Shown: piece by piece, positions 25,852 through 35,722 of the stretch
How positions within the stretch are numbered: the first letter of the stretch is position 1
Layout: the number at the start of each line of letters is the position of its first letter
Source of the DNA: Prado023 sp963747335
GTDB taxonomy: Bacteria; Actinomycetota; Actinomycetes; S36-B12; CAIYMF01
DNA length: 64,000 nucleotides
Assembly: GCA_963747335.1 (NCBI GenBank)
Contig: CAVVEV010000002.1
Span: 1 to 64,000 of the forward strand
Reading direction: 5' to 3'
The notes under the pieces: model-generated
What the model saw: the letters and a program-made list of their open reading frames with translations, nothing else
What the model was told of the DNA's origin: nothing
The model's database searches: none
Position numbers and translations under genes: made by a program

Positions 25852-26589
25852 ATGACGCACACTCAACACTTGCCGAGCGAAGGTGCTGTCCTACGGAACC
25901 GAAGGGGTGCCGCCGTAGCGACGGCGGACAGCGTCTACTCGCGTTTCCGTGTCTGGGTCAGCACTGGCACCGACACGGAGCGGACCTCGTTCTTCAGTGA
26001 TGCGGTCTTCGCCATCGCGATGACCCTGATGGCCGTGGAGATCAACGTGCCGTCGGTGCCCGGCGAGGATCTGGGGCGCGCTCTGCGGGAACAGGTGCCG
26101 GAGTACCTGGCGTTCGCGTTGTCCTTCGCTGTGGTTGGGGCGGCGTGGATGTCGCATCATCGGTTGTTCCGGCTGCTGGAGAGGTATGACGCCACCTTGC
26201 AGCGGATCAACCTCCTCGGACTGGCCTTCGTAGCCCTGGTGCCCTACGGCACGGGGGTCCTCGCCGCCTACGCCGACCAGTCCGTGGCCGTCATCCTGTA
26301 TGCGGCGATCGTGGCCGCCATGGGCCTGACCAACCTGGCGATGTGGCAGCACGCGTGGAACCGGGGCATGTTCGCCGATCGGCTGGATCCCGACCTCTTC
26401 GGCTACCTGCGAGCCCGCGGGGTGATCGTCCCGGCCGTGTTCCTGACCAGCATCCCCGTAGCCCTGGTGAGCCCCGACGGCGCCAAGTACCTGTGGATCG
26501 CCATCGCCGTGCTCGAAGTCGCCCTCATCCGGGTCTACCGACGACGCCCCGTGTCGGAGGTGGCCCCCGCTCAAGGAGCACAGACATGA
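25852..26589 (+). CDS. TMEM175-family potassium channel protein
   Basis: The 245-residue protein carries the TMEM175/DUF1211 signature FFSDAVFAIAMTLMAVEI on helix 1 and about six membrane helices. A conserved WMSHHRLFRLLERYD-type loop follows helix 2. Bacterial TMEM175 proteins are tetrameric potassium-selective leak channels. The stop lies just inside the start of the CPBP protease gene, so the two are cotranscribed. Confidence 0.9.
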   Translation: MTHTQHLPSEGAVLRNRRGAAVATADSVYSRFRVWVSTGTDTERTSFFSDAVFAIAMTLMAVEINVPSVPGEDLGRALREQVPEYLAFALSFAVVGAAWMSHHRLFRLLERYDATLQRINLLGLAFVALVPYGTGVLAAYADQSVAVILYAAIVAAMGLTNLAMWQHAWNRGMFADRLDPDLFGYLRARGVIVPAVFLTSIPVALVSPDGAKYLWIAIAVLEVALIRVYRRRPVSEVAPAQGAQT

Positions 26590-27431
26590 TTCGCAAGCAT
26601 CAACTGACCATCTTCTTCGTGCTGGCCTTCCTGCTGCCCTGGGTCGTCTGGGGGACCACCATCGCCCAGGACCGCGGCTGGAGCACCTGGCACATCCCGC
26701 AGGCCCTGGCGTTCTGGCTGGGCCTGACGATCGCCACCTTCGGGACCGCCGCACTGGCTGAGGGGTGGCCCGGCGTGAAGGACCTGCTCGTGCGGATGGT
26801 CCGCGCCCGGGTCGGCTGGCAGTGGTATGCCGTGGCGGCGCTGCTCACCCCGGCGCTCGCGCTGCTCGCGGTGACCCTGGGCTCTGGGCTGGGGGTGTCC
26901 ACCTCCGTGGGCATCGAGGTCTCCGCCGCAGGTGTCCCCGCGCTGCTGCTGGTCTCCCTCTGGCTGTTCCTGCTCACTGAGGAGGCCGCCTGGCGAGGCT
27001 TCGCCCTGCCCCGGCTGCAGGCCCGCATGCAGCCCATTCCCGCGGCTCTGGTCCTCGGTGTGCTCTGGGGGCTCTGGCACATCCCGCTGTTCCTGATCGC
27101 CGACTCGTTCCAGTCCTCGATCCCCTTCGCCGGGTTCCTGCTGTCCATCCTGGCGACCTCGGTGCTCACCTCCTGGATCTTCAACCACACCAGGGGCAGC
27201 GTCCTGCTGGCGGCGTTGTTCCACGCCACCACCGACGTGGCTATCGCCTACTCCGGTGTCATGAGCGCCAGCCCGGGCCTGTTCTGGCTGATGGTGGCCC
27301 TGCAGTGTCTTGCAGCCGCAGCAGTCGTCCCCGCCCTGGGCACCCTGCCCGCCAACACCACCGGCCTGATCCACCCCGAACCAGCGGCCCAAGCTGTGAT
27401 CAAGCTGACCCCAAGGGTGCACACCCAGTGA
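26586..27431 (+). CDS. CPBP-family intramembrane metalloprotease
   Basis: The product has 281 residues from ATG 26586, with about eight membrane helices. The glutamate motif is TEEAAWRGFALPRLQ, followed by histidine motif GLWHIPLF and a late HATTD motif. These are the three conserved CPBP (Abi/CaaX-like) motifs. It overlaps the TMEM175 gene by four bases. The substrate is unknown. Confidence 0.9.
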   Translation: MIRKHQLTIFFVLAFLLPWVVWGTTIAQDRGWSTWHIPQALAFWLGLTIATFGTAALAEGWPGVKDLLVRMVRARVGWQWYAVAALLTPALALLAVTLGSGLGVSTSVGIEVSAAGVPALLLVSLWLFLLTEEAAWRGFALPRLQARMQPIPAALVLGVLWGLWHIPLFLIADSFQSSIPFAGFLLSILATSVLTSWIFNHTRGSVLLAALFHATTDVAIAYSGVMSASPGLFWLMVALQCLAAAAVVPALGTLPANTTGLIHPEPAAQAVIKLTPRVHTQ

Positions 27432-27529
27432 CACCCCGTCCGGCGGTGGGTGACATCACCCCCGCGCCCGGTTGAGCCACTGCACCGCCCAGCACACACG
27501 TCCCCACGCCCACGAACGCAAGGAGGACC

Positions 27530-28369
27530 ATGGACCGAGAAGGCAGCGCGTCGGACACCATCACGACCACCGAGTTCCTCGACAGGGGTGAGGGCAGGGT
27601 CGCCTACGACGTGACCGGGCAAGGCCACACCGTGCTCTGTCTGCCCGGGATGGGCGAGCGGCCAGCTCCTACCGGCACACCCGCCCCGCCCTGGTGAAGG
27701 CAGGCCTCCGGGTCGCCACCATGGACCTGCGCGGGCACGGCGACAGTGACACGACATTCACCGCCTACGACGACGTGGCCGCCGGACAGGACGCCCTGGC
27801 CCTGGTGGCCGAGTTGGGAGGCCCGGCGGTCCTGATCGGGAACTCCATGAGCGCCGGGGCGGTCGTGTGGGCAGCCGCAGAACAGCCCGATGCCGTCAGC
27901 GGCCTGGTCCTGATCGGCCCATTCGTACGGAACGTGCCGATGAACCCAATGCTCAACTGGGCATTCAAAGCAGCGATGAGCGGGCCCTGGGCGCGAAAGG
28001 TATGGGTGTCATACCTACCGGAAGCTGTCACCGGGGCAACGCCCAGAGGACTACCAGGAGCACGTCAACCAGATCTCCGACAGCCTGCGCCGCCCCGGAC
28101 ACTCCAAGGCATTCACGGCGACCAGCCGCACCAGCCACGCGCCCGCTGAGGCCCGGCTGGGTCAGGTCGCCTGTCCGGTGCTGGTCGTCATGGGTGAACA
28201 GGACCCAGACTTCCCGGACCCCGTGGCCGAGGCCCGGCACATCGCCGGGCAGCTCGACGCCGAGGTCCTCCTGGTCGCAGGAGCCGGCCACTACCCGCAC
28301 GCCGACTACCCACAGATCGTCAACCCAGCTCTGGTCACCTTCGCGAAGACAACCACCCTCCGTACGTGA
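27530..28369 (+). pseudogene. Alpha/beta hydrolase with two frameshifts
   Basis: ATG 27530 follows AGGAGG. The frame carries GEGRVAYDVTGQGHTVLCLP and then shifts at about 27656-27664. The second frame continues with MDLRGHGDSD and nucleophile IGNSMSAGAVVWAA. A second shift at 28018-28022 leads into the third frame, with the acid loop VLVVMGEQDPDFPD and histidine GAGHYPHADYP, ending at 28369. Assembled, the enzyme is a complete ~278-residue hydrolase. Two independent indels make this either a real pseudogene or a poorly called region. Confidence 0.78.
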
Positions 28370-28774
28370 CACACAACCCTGCATCGGCCCAATAGACCCC
28401 GAGGCCGCGGTGCGCCTACACGCGGTATGCCGCGGGGGCGTCGGCAAGGCCGACTGTGACGCAAGAGTTCCGCTGGATTCTCTTGCGCGTCGTCTAGCCC
28501 ATGATCGGACGACGACTCGGCCTGCGGCTGCCGGGCCGATTGTTGGGTGTGATGGTCGGCGGCGCGGTCGACCAGTGACACGGCCGTCGGCATGATGTCG
28601 ATTGCGCACTCGCGCGCCGTTGCGTTAGCGTCTTGGTGATCGTGATCCGACGGCTGGAGGTGAGACCCATGAATGCAGTGTCCACGGTGGGTGCTCCCCT
28701 GCAGTCCACGATCGCGCGACTGAGGTAGTCGCCACTGGGAGCGCCCGACAGGTATCTCGCGAAAGGCGACTCCC
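28370..28774. other. Intergenic stretch without a supported gene
   Basis: Open frames in this interval show no conserved pattern. The patatin promoter and leader probably occupy the last ~150 bases. No repeat of the dispersed family is seen. Confidence 0.4.
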
Positions 28775-29770
28775 ATGAGCACAACACCTTCTTCAACTGC
28801 GCACCTCCCCTCGGCGCCGGCCTCCGGCCGGTCGGGGTCCGCCCAGGATCCGTCTTGGGTCGACGCCACAGGGCGCGCGCCCACCGCGGGCGAGCGAGCG
28901 TTGGTCCTCGGTGGTGGCGGATCGACGGGCAACGCGTGGCTGATCGGCGTCATCTCCGGCCTGTTCGATGCCGGGCTGGACGTGACCGCCCCCGACTTGA
29001 CCATCGGCACGTCAGCCGGCTCGACGGCTGCGGCTCAGATAGCGGGCGCGACCCCGACCGAGCTGCTTGCCGCCATCCTGGCCGCTGCCCCCCAGCAACG
29101 GACCGGTCAGGTCGGACCCGACCGGGGACGCGTTCCGATCCGGCCGGTGGCGGACCACCTGGAGCTGATCAGCAGCATCATCGCCTGCGCTGCGGATGCG
29201 GCTGACATGCGCCGCCGAATGGGTGCGGCGGCACTCGAGATGGAGGCGGCATCGGATGGTTCCTGGCAAGCGAAGTGGCGCGCCACCGTCGCCGCTCGGC
29301 TGCCCAGTCAGCTCTGGCCGGAACGACGGGTGCTCATCACGGCGGTCGATGCCCAGACCGGTGCACCGGTCGTGTTCGACCGTCTTTGCGGGGTCGACCT
29401 GGCCGACGCCGTGGCCGCCAGCTGTGCCAGTGGTCTTCCCTACCGGATCGGGGACAACCGATACCTCGACGGCGGCTATCGGTCCAACGCCGAGAACGCG
29501 GACCTGGCAGCCGGATACGCACGGGTGCTCGTGTTGTCACCCTTCGGCGGCCGGGCTCTGACTCCGGTGGGCTGGGGCATGCATCTCGCCACACAGGTCC
29601 ACGAGCTGCGCGCTCGCGGCAGCAGAGTCCAGGTGATCGTCCCGGACAGCAGCGCCGAGCACATGTTCGGCACCAATGCGATGGATCTATCGCTGCGTCC
29701 ACCCGCTGCTCGAGCTGGTTACGACCAAGGCCAAGCCCTGGCCGAGCAGCTCACCGCCTTCTGGCGCTGA
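28775..29770 (+). CDS. Patatin-like phospholipase
   Basis: The 331-residue protein has the oxyanion loop LVLGGGGSTGNAWLIG, nucleophile serine in TIGTSAGSTAAAQ and the catalytic aspartate in RYLDGGYRSNAENAD, the Ser-Asp dyad of patatin lipases. A polar ~40-residue N-terminal extension precedes the domain, without a signal peptide, so it is probably cytoplasmic. The gene stands alone. Confidence 0.92.
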   Translation: MSTTPSSTAHLPSAPASGRSGSAQDPSWVDATGRAPTAGERALVLGGGGSTGNAWLIGVISGLFDAGLDVTAPDLTIGTSAGSTAAAQIAGATPTELLAAILAAAPQQRTGQVGPDRGRVPIRPVADHLELISSIIACAADAADMRRRMGAAALEMEAASDGSWQAKWRATVAARLPSQLWPERRVLITAVDAQTGAPVVFDRLCGVDLADAVAASCASGLPYRIGDNRYLDGGYRSNAENADLAAGYARVLVLSPFGGRALTPVGWGMHLATQVHELRARGSRVQVIVPDSSAEHMFGTNAMDLSLRPPAARAGYDQGQALAEQLTAFWR

Positions 29771-29949
29771 CGCCCCCGAGACCAGTCCGCTCGATAGGCG
29801 TGACGACACCTGTCCATTCGGGCGGCAGACGCACAGTGCTCGGACAGAGTCGACCGGGTCCGCAGGCTTGCAGCATCTGGCGCACGCCCGGCGCAAGTTG
29901 TGACTCTGCGTGCGGGCTCTTCGCTGATCTGCGGATGTTCCCTGCAGAC

Positions 29950-30292
29950 TCACCATCCGAGCTCGCGTAGCCGCGCGTCACCGATTCCGAAGTGATGACC
30001 CACCTCGTGAACGACCGTCCGCCGAACCTGCTCGACGACCTCGGAATCGCTGTTGCACACCGCGCAGATGGCACGCCGGTAGATCGTGATCCGGTCAGGC
30101 AGGGCGCCGGCATAGAACGTCGACCGGCGCGTCAACGGGACTCCCTGGTAGAGCCCCAAGAGCCCGGCCGGGCCACCGTCGTGTTGCACTGTGACGGCCA
30201 CATTGTTCATGAGTTCGCCCAGCTTCTCCGGGTATCCCGTCGAGCGCCTCGCTCACCATCGAGTCGAATCGCTCAGGATCAACTTCAACCAT
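29950..30292 (-). pseudogene. Metallopeptidase-family (HExxH) protein, frameshifted
   Basis: The first frame starts MVEVDPERFDSMVSEALDGIP at 30292. A one-base insertion near 30228-30236 shifts it, and the next frame runs EKLGELMNNVAVTVQ to the zinc motif RTVVHEVGHHFGIGDARL and a stop at 29950. Joined, it is a ~113-residue minimal zincin of the type common in actinobacteria. The second frame also has its own ATG at 30210, inside the domain. The single indel might be a sequencing error. Confidence 0.78.
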
Positions 30293-30615
30293 GCGGCAAG
30301 TGTGCACCGACGCCGTACCGCGCCGCGCTGAGGCATCCGCTCGTCCAGAATCTGACACCTGCAGGTGCCAACGCGCCAAGGATAGGGATCGTCCGCCGTT
30401 TCAGGCGTCCGCACGGCGCGGCGAGCCCGAGCCGCGTTGGCGGGGACCTGACCATACTGGGCGGCGACCAGTTCGCTGACCAACGAACTCACCCAATGGG
30501 CAAAACGATGTGTTGCCGGACGGGGCCGGCTACTCCCCCGAGGCCCGCGTTCGGCCCTGGGACATTGGTGGTGCGAGACCGACCCTCGACCTATCACGAA
30601 GCCCAACGGGGACCA
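30293..30615. other. Intergenic stretch without a supported gene
   Basis: A minus-strand open frame here has the pattern HWVSSLVSELVAAQYGQVPA, which could be a relic, but no family is recognised and the frame is not bounded by convincing signals. Confidence 0.3.
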
Positions 30616-30951
30616 CTACTCCGGTCCCAGCGCAGCCGCCGGACTGCCGGAGCCGGCGTTCTTCAGCTCGACGAAGATGACGTGGGTATCGGTGTCGCCG
30701 GTGTTCTCCCCGTAGTGCCGCTGGGCTGGTAGCCAGTGTGCGCCACCGGCCGCGATTTCGACATCACGGAACGTGTCGTTGGCGTGCAGGTGCCGCCGGA
30801 ACGAGCTGAGCGTGTACATGACGCTGTCAGGATGATCGTGCGGTGTGGTCACGTCACCCGGTGTGTCGGTGTACTCCAGGACACGCACCTGATCGTTCTC
30901 CATGATCACGACGTAGTGATCGGGGTTGGTCGTTACCGGGTCTCGCCACAT
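30616..30951 (-). CDS. Cupin-domain protein
   Basis: The 111-residue single cupin has motif 1 TPHDHPDSVMYTL and motif 2 region AHWLPAQRHYGENTGDTDTH. The histidines suit metal binding. The ATG at 30951 follows a GAGG-type signal; the frame is open far upstream but only as a shadow of the IS1595 transposase. Its function could be metabolite sensing or dioxygenation. The C-terminal end is Gly/Ala/Pro-rich. Confidence 0.82.
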   Translation of the reverse strand: MWRDPVTTNPDHYVVIMENDQVRVLEYTDTPGDVTTPHDHPDSVMYTLSSFRRHLHANDTFRDVEIAAGGAHWLPAQRHYGENTGDTDTHVIFVELKNAGSGSPAAALGPE

Positions 30952-31236
30952 GGCTGCCTCGTCCTCTGCCCGCTGACGCTCAACGCACCGTAAGCAATCG
31001 ACGCGGGTCAAGTCAGCGAGATCGCGGCAGCGATCGAATGCACCACCGATACAGCGATTCCTAGCACTACTGGTCCCCTCACGACCAGCGACCTCATGCC
31101 GTCCGGCAGACATGGCGCCGTTCCACAAGCGCCCGGTGATGGCGAAGCGGGCAAATGACAGGTACCACGCCCTGGTCGATGATTGCCCCCGACTACCAGC
31201 CCCTGATCTGTTGGCCGCACGGGCGCCCAGGTCGCC

Positions 31237-32157
31237 ATGCGGCCAACTGAGCCCAATCGTCGCGGCGCGACCGCAGACGGCGCGTTCCCCGACGATGAGG
31301 CCTGCTTGGACTATCTGGCGAGGTTGCGCTGGCCGGAGGGGTTCACCTGTCCCGGGTGTGGGGTGGCCGGTGAGGCGTGGCGCACTGGGCGTGGTCTGTG
31401 GATGTGCCGGCACTGCGGGCGCAAGACCTCGGTCACGGCGGGCACGATCTTTCATGGCACCCGGACCCCGATGAGGACCTGGTTCGCCGCGGTGTGGTTC
31501 GTGACCTCGCAGAAGAACGGGGTCTCGGCCCAGGGGCTGCAGCGGGCGCTGGGGTTCGGCTCGTATGAGACGGCGTGGGCGTGGATGCACAAGATGCGCC
31601 GGGCGATGGTGCGCCCGGATCGCGACCTGCTGGCCGGGCACGTCGAGGTCGACGAGATGTTCGTCGGTGGGGTCAGTCCCGGCAAGCAGGGGGCCAGCAC
31701 GGACAAGATCCCGGTCATGATCGCCGTGGAGCGGACTGGCGGGCGGAAGCTGGGTCGGGCCCGCATGCAGGTCGCCGAACGCCCCGGGAGCACCGGCCTG
31801 GTCGACTTCGCCTGCGCCACGGTGCTGCCCGGATCGACGATCCACACCGACGGCGCCCGGATGCTGCGCACGCTGGCCACCAAGGGCATCCCGCAGGAAT
31901 ACGTCGTCGGGATGAGCGCCCCAGACCCCGCCGAGGTACTGCCCGGGGTGCACATCACCGCGTCCCTGCTCAAGCGGTGGCTGACCGGCACCATGCACTT
32001 CGGCGTGCAACCCCACCAGCTGCCCTACTACCTCGACGAATTCACCTTCCGGTTCAACCGGCGCACCTCTACCAAACGCGGACTGCTGTTCTACCGACTC
32101 CTGCAGCAGGCCGTCGACACCGAACCCCACCCGCTGCGTGAACTACTGAATCCGTAG
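31237..32157 (+). CDS. IS1595-family transposase
   Basis: The 306-residue protein has an N-terminal zinc ribbon (FTCPGCGVAGEAW, then MCRHCGRKTSVTAGTIFHGT) and an ISXO2-like DDE domain with the first aspartate in HVEVDEMFVGG. The second is in STIHTDGARMLRTL, and the C-terminal part ends PYYLDEFTFRFNRRTS. The gene is intact. Terminal inverted repeats could not be identified with confidence, so the element's limits are not given. Confidence 0.92.
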   Translation: MRPTEPNRRGATADGAFPDDEACLDYLARLRWPEGFTCPGCGVAGEAWRTGRGLWMCRHCGRKTSVTAGTIFHGTRTPMRTWFAAVWFVTSQKNGVSAQGLQRALGFGSYETAWAWMHKMRRAMVRPDRDLLAGHVEVDEMFVGGVSPGKQGASTDKIPVMIAVERTGGRKLGRARMQVAERPGSTGLVDFACATVLPGSTIHTDGARMLRTLATKGIPQEYVVGMSAPDPAEVLPGVHITASLLKRWLTGTMHFGVQPHQLPYYLDEFTFRFNRRTSTKRGLLFYRLLQQAVDTEPHPLRELLNP

Positions 32158-32864
32158 CCACTGCATCGAAGCAGATACCCAGAACGCATGAACAGTCTGA
32201 CCCATCTACGTGATGCGGTCGATGTCGTCATCGGCGTCGACACCCACGTCCATACCCACTCCGCGGCCGTGGTGAGGCGTGGATGTCGCGCTCGCGCACC
32301 CTGGGCCAGCTCAACGTCCATGCGCTCTCCCCCGCCGTGCCGAAAGAGGGGTCGGCGGTGAAGTCGGCAGCCGGGACGCTCAGCATCACTCCGAGTTGCG
32401 GCTACCGATCCATGCGATCGCCGTGACCGAGCTGCCCAAGCGGGGCGCGGGTCGGGCGGATGCTCGGAGTCCGAGCGCTCCAACGAGGCCAGCCGGGCCT
32501 CCAACCGTATGAGGCTTGCCAGGATCGCCTGGTCTGTCGACTCCTCGGCGGCGTTGTGCGGGCCCTCGTCCTCCCGGACAAACATCGCCGCCAAGTAGGC
32601 GCTGACCATCGACAACAACACGAAGCCGACAACCATCAGGGCGACGGCCAGGATGATCCCCTGGTCGGTGCGGGGTGGGGCTCCGACGAATCCGACCGTT
32701 GTGATGAGACTGATCGCCCAGAACAACCCCCGCCAGTACGTGGTGACCGTGTCGGTCTCGAAGGCGGCCGCTGCCCCCGCCGCGACCACCACGATGGCCA
32801 GTGAGCCGATCACGACTGGCCCGACCCACAGACGAGAAATCCGCACACGCATGCGTCCAAACAT
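32091..32864 (-). CDS. Two-helix ion channel (Ion_trans_2), C-terminus replaced by IS sequence
   Basis: From 32864 the protein shows helix 1 (VGPVVIGSLAIVVVAAGAAAAF), a pore helix and filter (LFWAISLITTVGFVG) and helix 2 (GIILAVALMVVGFVLLSMVSAYLAAMF). A coiled-coil tail follows (ILASLIRLEARLASLER). The filter is TTVGFVG rather than TTVGYGD. After about residue 140 (near 32445) the frame reads antisense through the IS110 scrap into the end of the IS1595 gene, so the last ~115 residues are not native. The channel core may still be expressed. Confidence 0.7.
   Translation of the reverse strand: MFGRMRVRISRLWVGPVVIGSLAIVVVAAGAAAAFETDTVTTYWRGLFWAISLITTVGFVGAPPRTDQGIILAVALMVVGFVLLSMVSAYLAAMFVREDEGPHNAAEESTDQAILASLIRLEARLASLERSDSEHPPDPRPAWAARSRRSHGSVAATRSDAERPGCRLHRRPLFRHGGGERMDVELAQGARARHPRLTTAAEWVWTWVSTPMTTSTASRRWVRLFMRSGYLLRCSGYGFSSSRSGWGSVSTACCRSR
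32188..32277 (+). pseudogene. IS110-family transposase N-terminal fragment
   Basis: After ATG 32188 the frame reads VIGVDTHVHTHSAAVV, the first catalytic strand of IS110 (DEDD) transposases, usually VGVDTHKxxH. Homology ends after about 30 residues at an abrupt junction. It is the truncated start of a second element nested against the IS1595 gene. Confidence 0.65.
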
Positions 32865-33221
32865 GTCCTGTTCATACCATCATGAACTCCTTGGCCACGA
32901 TCGAGTGATCGCGCGCGAGCCGCTTCGGCCGTCATAACCCCCTGGCCTCGGCGCGGGCAACGCGCACTCCCCTCTCCCCACATGGCGCCCGATCCACGGT
33001 ACTCAGCGGCGACTTGGTTTTCGCCCGGCAGCTGACGAGTGGACCCTCCAGCCAAGCCAGACGACGGCTACCCCGTCTGTCAGTCACGGCGTTCATTTGA
33101 TGCCTGCTCAGCATTCTCCGCAGTTGACAACTGACTCGCCGGACGTAGCTGACTGATGCCGATGTGCGGGCACTCAACGCGCCCGCCGATCGCCAGCTTG
33201 GGACTCGTGCTGATGCGATCG
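32865..33221. other. Intergenic stretch without a supported gene
   Basis: Convergent ends and leader regions only. No repeat copy, RNA gene or coding pattern was recognised. Confidence 0.35.
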
Positions 33222-33871
33222 TCAAGAGTCACTCGCCCGAGACGACGGAGCGAGCGCTGCCGGGCGGTGTTCCCGCCACTTCCAGATCGCCACGGCACCC
33301 AGGACTACGCCAAAGGCGATGAGGGCTCCATCTCGGCCGATGGCCTTCTCGACCTGGGCGTAGGAGGCACCGGCGAGGTAGCCGGCGGTCACGACTACGG
33401 ACCCCCAGATGACGCCACCGATCGCATTGAACGTGAGGAACTTCGCGTAAGGCATGCGCGCTGTGCCGGCCAGAGCCGGCATGGCGGCGCGGAAGAACGC
33501 GACCCATCTTCCGAGCAGGACAGCGCTGCCTCCCCGGCGGGCAAGGAAGTCCTCCGCACTGTGGAGGCGGGCGCGACGCTTCTCAAGGACGCGCAGCCGA
33601 AGGATCCGGGGTCCGAGGTGGCGGCCGACCTCGTAGCCGACGGAGTCACCCGCGATGGCCGCGAGGATGACCGTCACGATCACTGCGTCACGATCACTGC
33701 TACCAGCGGGACGTGACCCATCTGGGCCGCGACACCACCGAGTAGCGCAGCCGTCTCGCCGGGGATGACGAAGCCGACGAATAGGGCATCCTCGACGAAA
33801 ACGACCAGTCCGACCACCGCGAGCACGGCCCACGGCGCGGCTCCCAAGATCTGGTCGAGGAACCCCGTCAC
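33222..33871 (-). pseudogene. DedA-family membrane protein disrupted by a 14-base tandem duplication
   Basis: The start is GTG 33871 (MTGFLDQILGAAPWAVLAVV, then FVEDALFVGFVIPGETAALL, a DedA hallmark). GTCACGATCACTGC is present twice in tandem at 33673-33686 and 33687-33700, and the extra copy shifts the frame to an early stop. With one copy the reading is VPLVAVIVTVILAAIAGDSV, followed by GYEVGRHLG, LGRWVAFFRAAMPALAGTAR and the last helices, a normal ~211-residue DedA protein. Loss of one repeat unit would restore it. DedA proteins act in membrane lipid transport and homeostasis. Confidence 0.85.
33673..33700. repeat. 14-base perfect tandem duplication inside dedA
   Basis: Two directly adjacent copies of GTCACGATCACTGC. 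The length is not a multiple of three, so copy number decides the reading frame. Confidence 0.9.
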
Positions 33872-34288
33872 GAGCCGAAGTCCAACTCACGCCCGCGGCG
33901 GCTGGCGGCACCGGGCAGCTGCCTTTCGGGCTCACCGACGTGACGCGGGACCGACGCCTGCGACGAGACAGCCATAGCCCTCACCTCCCGGAACGGCAGG
34001 CCCAGGACCCGCAGCCCCGGACGACTACTACTTCCGCGGCTACTCCGAACCCCGAACCGAGCTACGTTCGCAGCAGCGGCAGCCACGGCGATCGCGGGCA
34101 AGCCCACGCCACACCCGTCGACCGTTCCATCGAGGCCGTCCGGCTTCGTCAACGCGGCTGCTGGTCTCGACCGATCTGCACCACCGACCCCTGGAGCGGC
34201 GGCGAGTCACACCCCAAACCGGCCCTTCGGAGCCCCGTGCCGCTTCCCCGGACTTGGCGGCCCAGGACCCCTCGCAAGCCCACACTTG
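33872..34288. other. Intergenic stretch, one doubtful frame
   Basis: A minus-strand frame at 33868-34152 ends in a GTGA overlap with the DedA start, but its composition looks non-coding and no family matches. Nothing else is supported. Confidence 0.3.
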
Positions 34289-35164
34289 TCAACGACCTGC
34301 GGCGATCCGATAGGCGAGGAATGCGACGCCGGCAAGGATGAGGAACCAGCCGAATGCGTGGCGCACTGACTCGCCTGCGGCGCGCTGGGCGAGCTGGCCG
34401 CTGAGCGCACTGGCCGGCACGGACCCGAGCGCGAAAGCGCCGGCTACCGCCCAGTCGACATGCCCGAGGGCTACGTGTGCTGCCAGCGTGGGGATCGCCA
34501 GGATGCTGACGACTAGCAGGCTGGTCCCGGCGGCCTGGGACATCCGCAGGCCGAACAGCAGCATGTACATGGGGACGAGAAGGAACCCTCCACCGTTGGC
34601 CAGCAGGCCGGTGAACAGGCCCACGCCGGCCGAGGCGGCCACCAGCAGCACCCGGTTCTGGCGTCGCGATGTACCGGTCACGACAGCCTCGGGGCGATCC
34701 GGGCGCAGCAATCGCCACCCGATCACCGCGAGGACGACGCCTGAGACCATCAGCAGCGCCTGCCCCCCGACGAGATGGGACAGATAGGCGCCCACGAGGG
34801 CTGCCGGAACCCCGCCCAGCAGCGTCCAGCCGGCGGCCCGTGGCCGTGCCTCACGGTTGCGCACATAGGGGACGACCGCAGCCAACGACGCCGGGATCGT
34901 CGCCGGTAGCGGAGAGGCGACAGCCTGCAGCCCGGGAACCCCCATGATTGACATGAGCGGGGTCGCGATCGCCGACCCTCCCACACCGAAGAACCCAGTC
35001 AACGACCCGATAGCGGCACCCGCGAGCACGAACCACGGCCACGGCACCACGTCCGTCAATTTACCCCGCCATCCATCGGCCGGCGGTCGTGCTTCACGAC
35101 GCCGAGGGGCCGGCCGTCGCGGAGGGCGCTGGTGCTCTTGCTCTTCGGCGGCAGAAGCTTGCAA
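34289..35164 (-). CDS. TauE/SafE-family sulfite exporter
   Basis: The protein has 291 residues. After a basic N-terminal region come eight membrane helices with the family repeats GSLTGFFGVGGSAIATPLMS and GLFTGLLANGGGFLLVPMYM. The second half mirrors the first, as expected. The true start may be downstream of the ATG at 35164, since the first ~40 residues are Arg/Pro-rich. TauE/SafE proteins export sulfite, sulfoacetate or similar organosulfur anions. The sulfide dehydrogenase genes at 60 kb make sulfur handling plausible, but there is no direct link. Confidence 0.9.
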   Translation of the reverse strand: MQASAAEEQEHQRPPRRPAPRRREARPPADGWRGKLTDVVPWPWFVLAGAAIGSLTGFFGVGGSAIATPLMSIMGVPGLQAVASPLPATIPASLAAVVPYVRNREARPRAAGWTLLGGVPAALVGAYLSHLVGGQALLMVSGVVLAVIGWRLLRPDRPEAVVTGTSRRQNRVLLVAASAGVGLFTGLLANGGGFLLVPMYMLLFGLRMSQAAGTSLLVVSILAIPTLAAHVALGHVDWAVAGAFALGSVPASALSGQLAQRAAGESVRHAFGWFLILAGVAFLAYRIAAGR

Positions 35165-35199
35165 CCGCTGGGCTGGGCACGCATCTTGACGACGACCCT

Positions 35200-35598
35200 G
35201 CAGGTCCCCGACTGCTCGGCGTTGCCGCGTCAGTGCTGCTCGTGGTCATCGCCGTGGGGGCATCGCGCTGGGCCGGTTTGCGCTGACGCGTGAACTGCTG
35301 TGGGCCGCGTTCCGGACCTTCGTGCAACTGCTGGCCGTCGGAGCAATGCGCACCGTCCTGTTCACCCGCGCCGGTCTGCTCGGTGCCCGGCCTGGGTTGC
35401 CGGGATGAGGTGGTTGGCCTCATCGCCCTGCCCGGTGCCATGACCGGGCTGATCCGGGCCGGAGTCGAACCCCTCGTGGCAATCCGTTACCAGATCGTCG
35501 TCATGTGCATGCTGCTCGCCGCCTCTGCCGTGAGCGCGATCGTGGCCGAGTGCCTCATCCGCAGAGTCCTGTTCGACGACGCCGACCGCCGCCGGTAG
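35200..35598 (+). pseudogene. FetB/UPF0014-type permease relic
   Basis: Pieces of an UPF0014 iron-export permease are recognisable. An N-terminal helix (SVLLVVIAVGASRWAGLR) ends at a stop, RELLWAAFRTFVQLLAVGA follows in the next frame, and the C-terminal signature IALPGAMTGLIRAGVEPL with AIRYQIVVMCMLLAASAVSA is in a third. The middle of the protein is missing. The remainder is therefore non-functional. Confidence 0.75.
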
Positions 35599-35722
35599 AA
35601 CCACGCGGCACCCGACCACGACCGGCCCAAGGGTTCGGCTACAGGGGACCTGACGGGCCGATGAGAAAGCAGCCGCGCGTTGTAGGGGGAATGCCACGCG
35701 CCACGGGCTCGTTGGCCCGGTC

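Noticed and set aside
33868..34152. A 94-residue protein before dedA with a GTGA overlap
   Set aside because: Composition is non-coding-like (Gly/Arg/Ala without pattern), and the overlap alone is weak evidence given the abundance of GTG and TGA.
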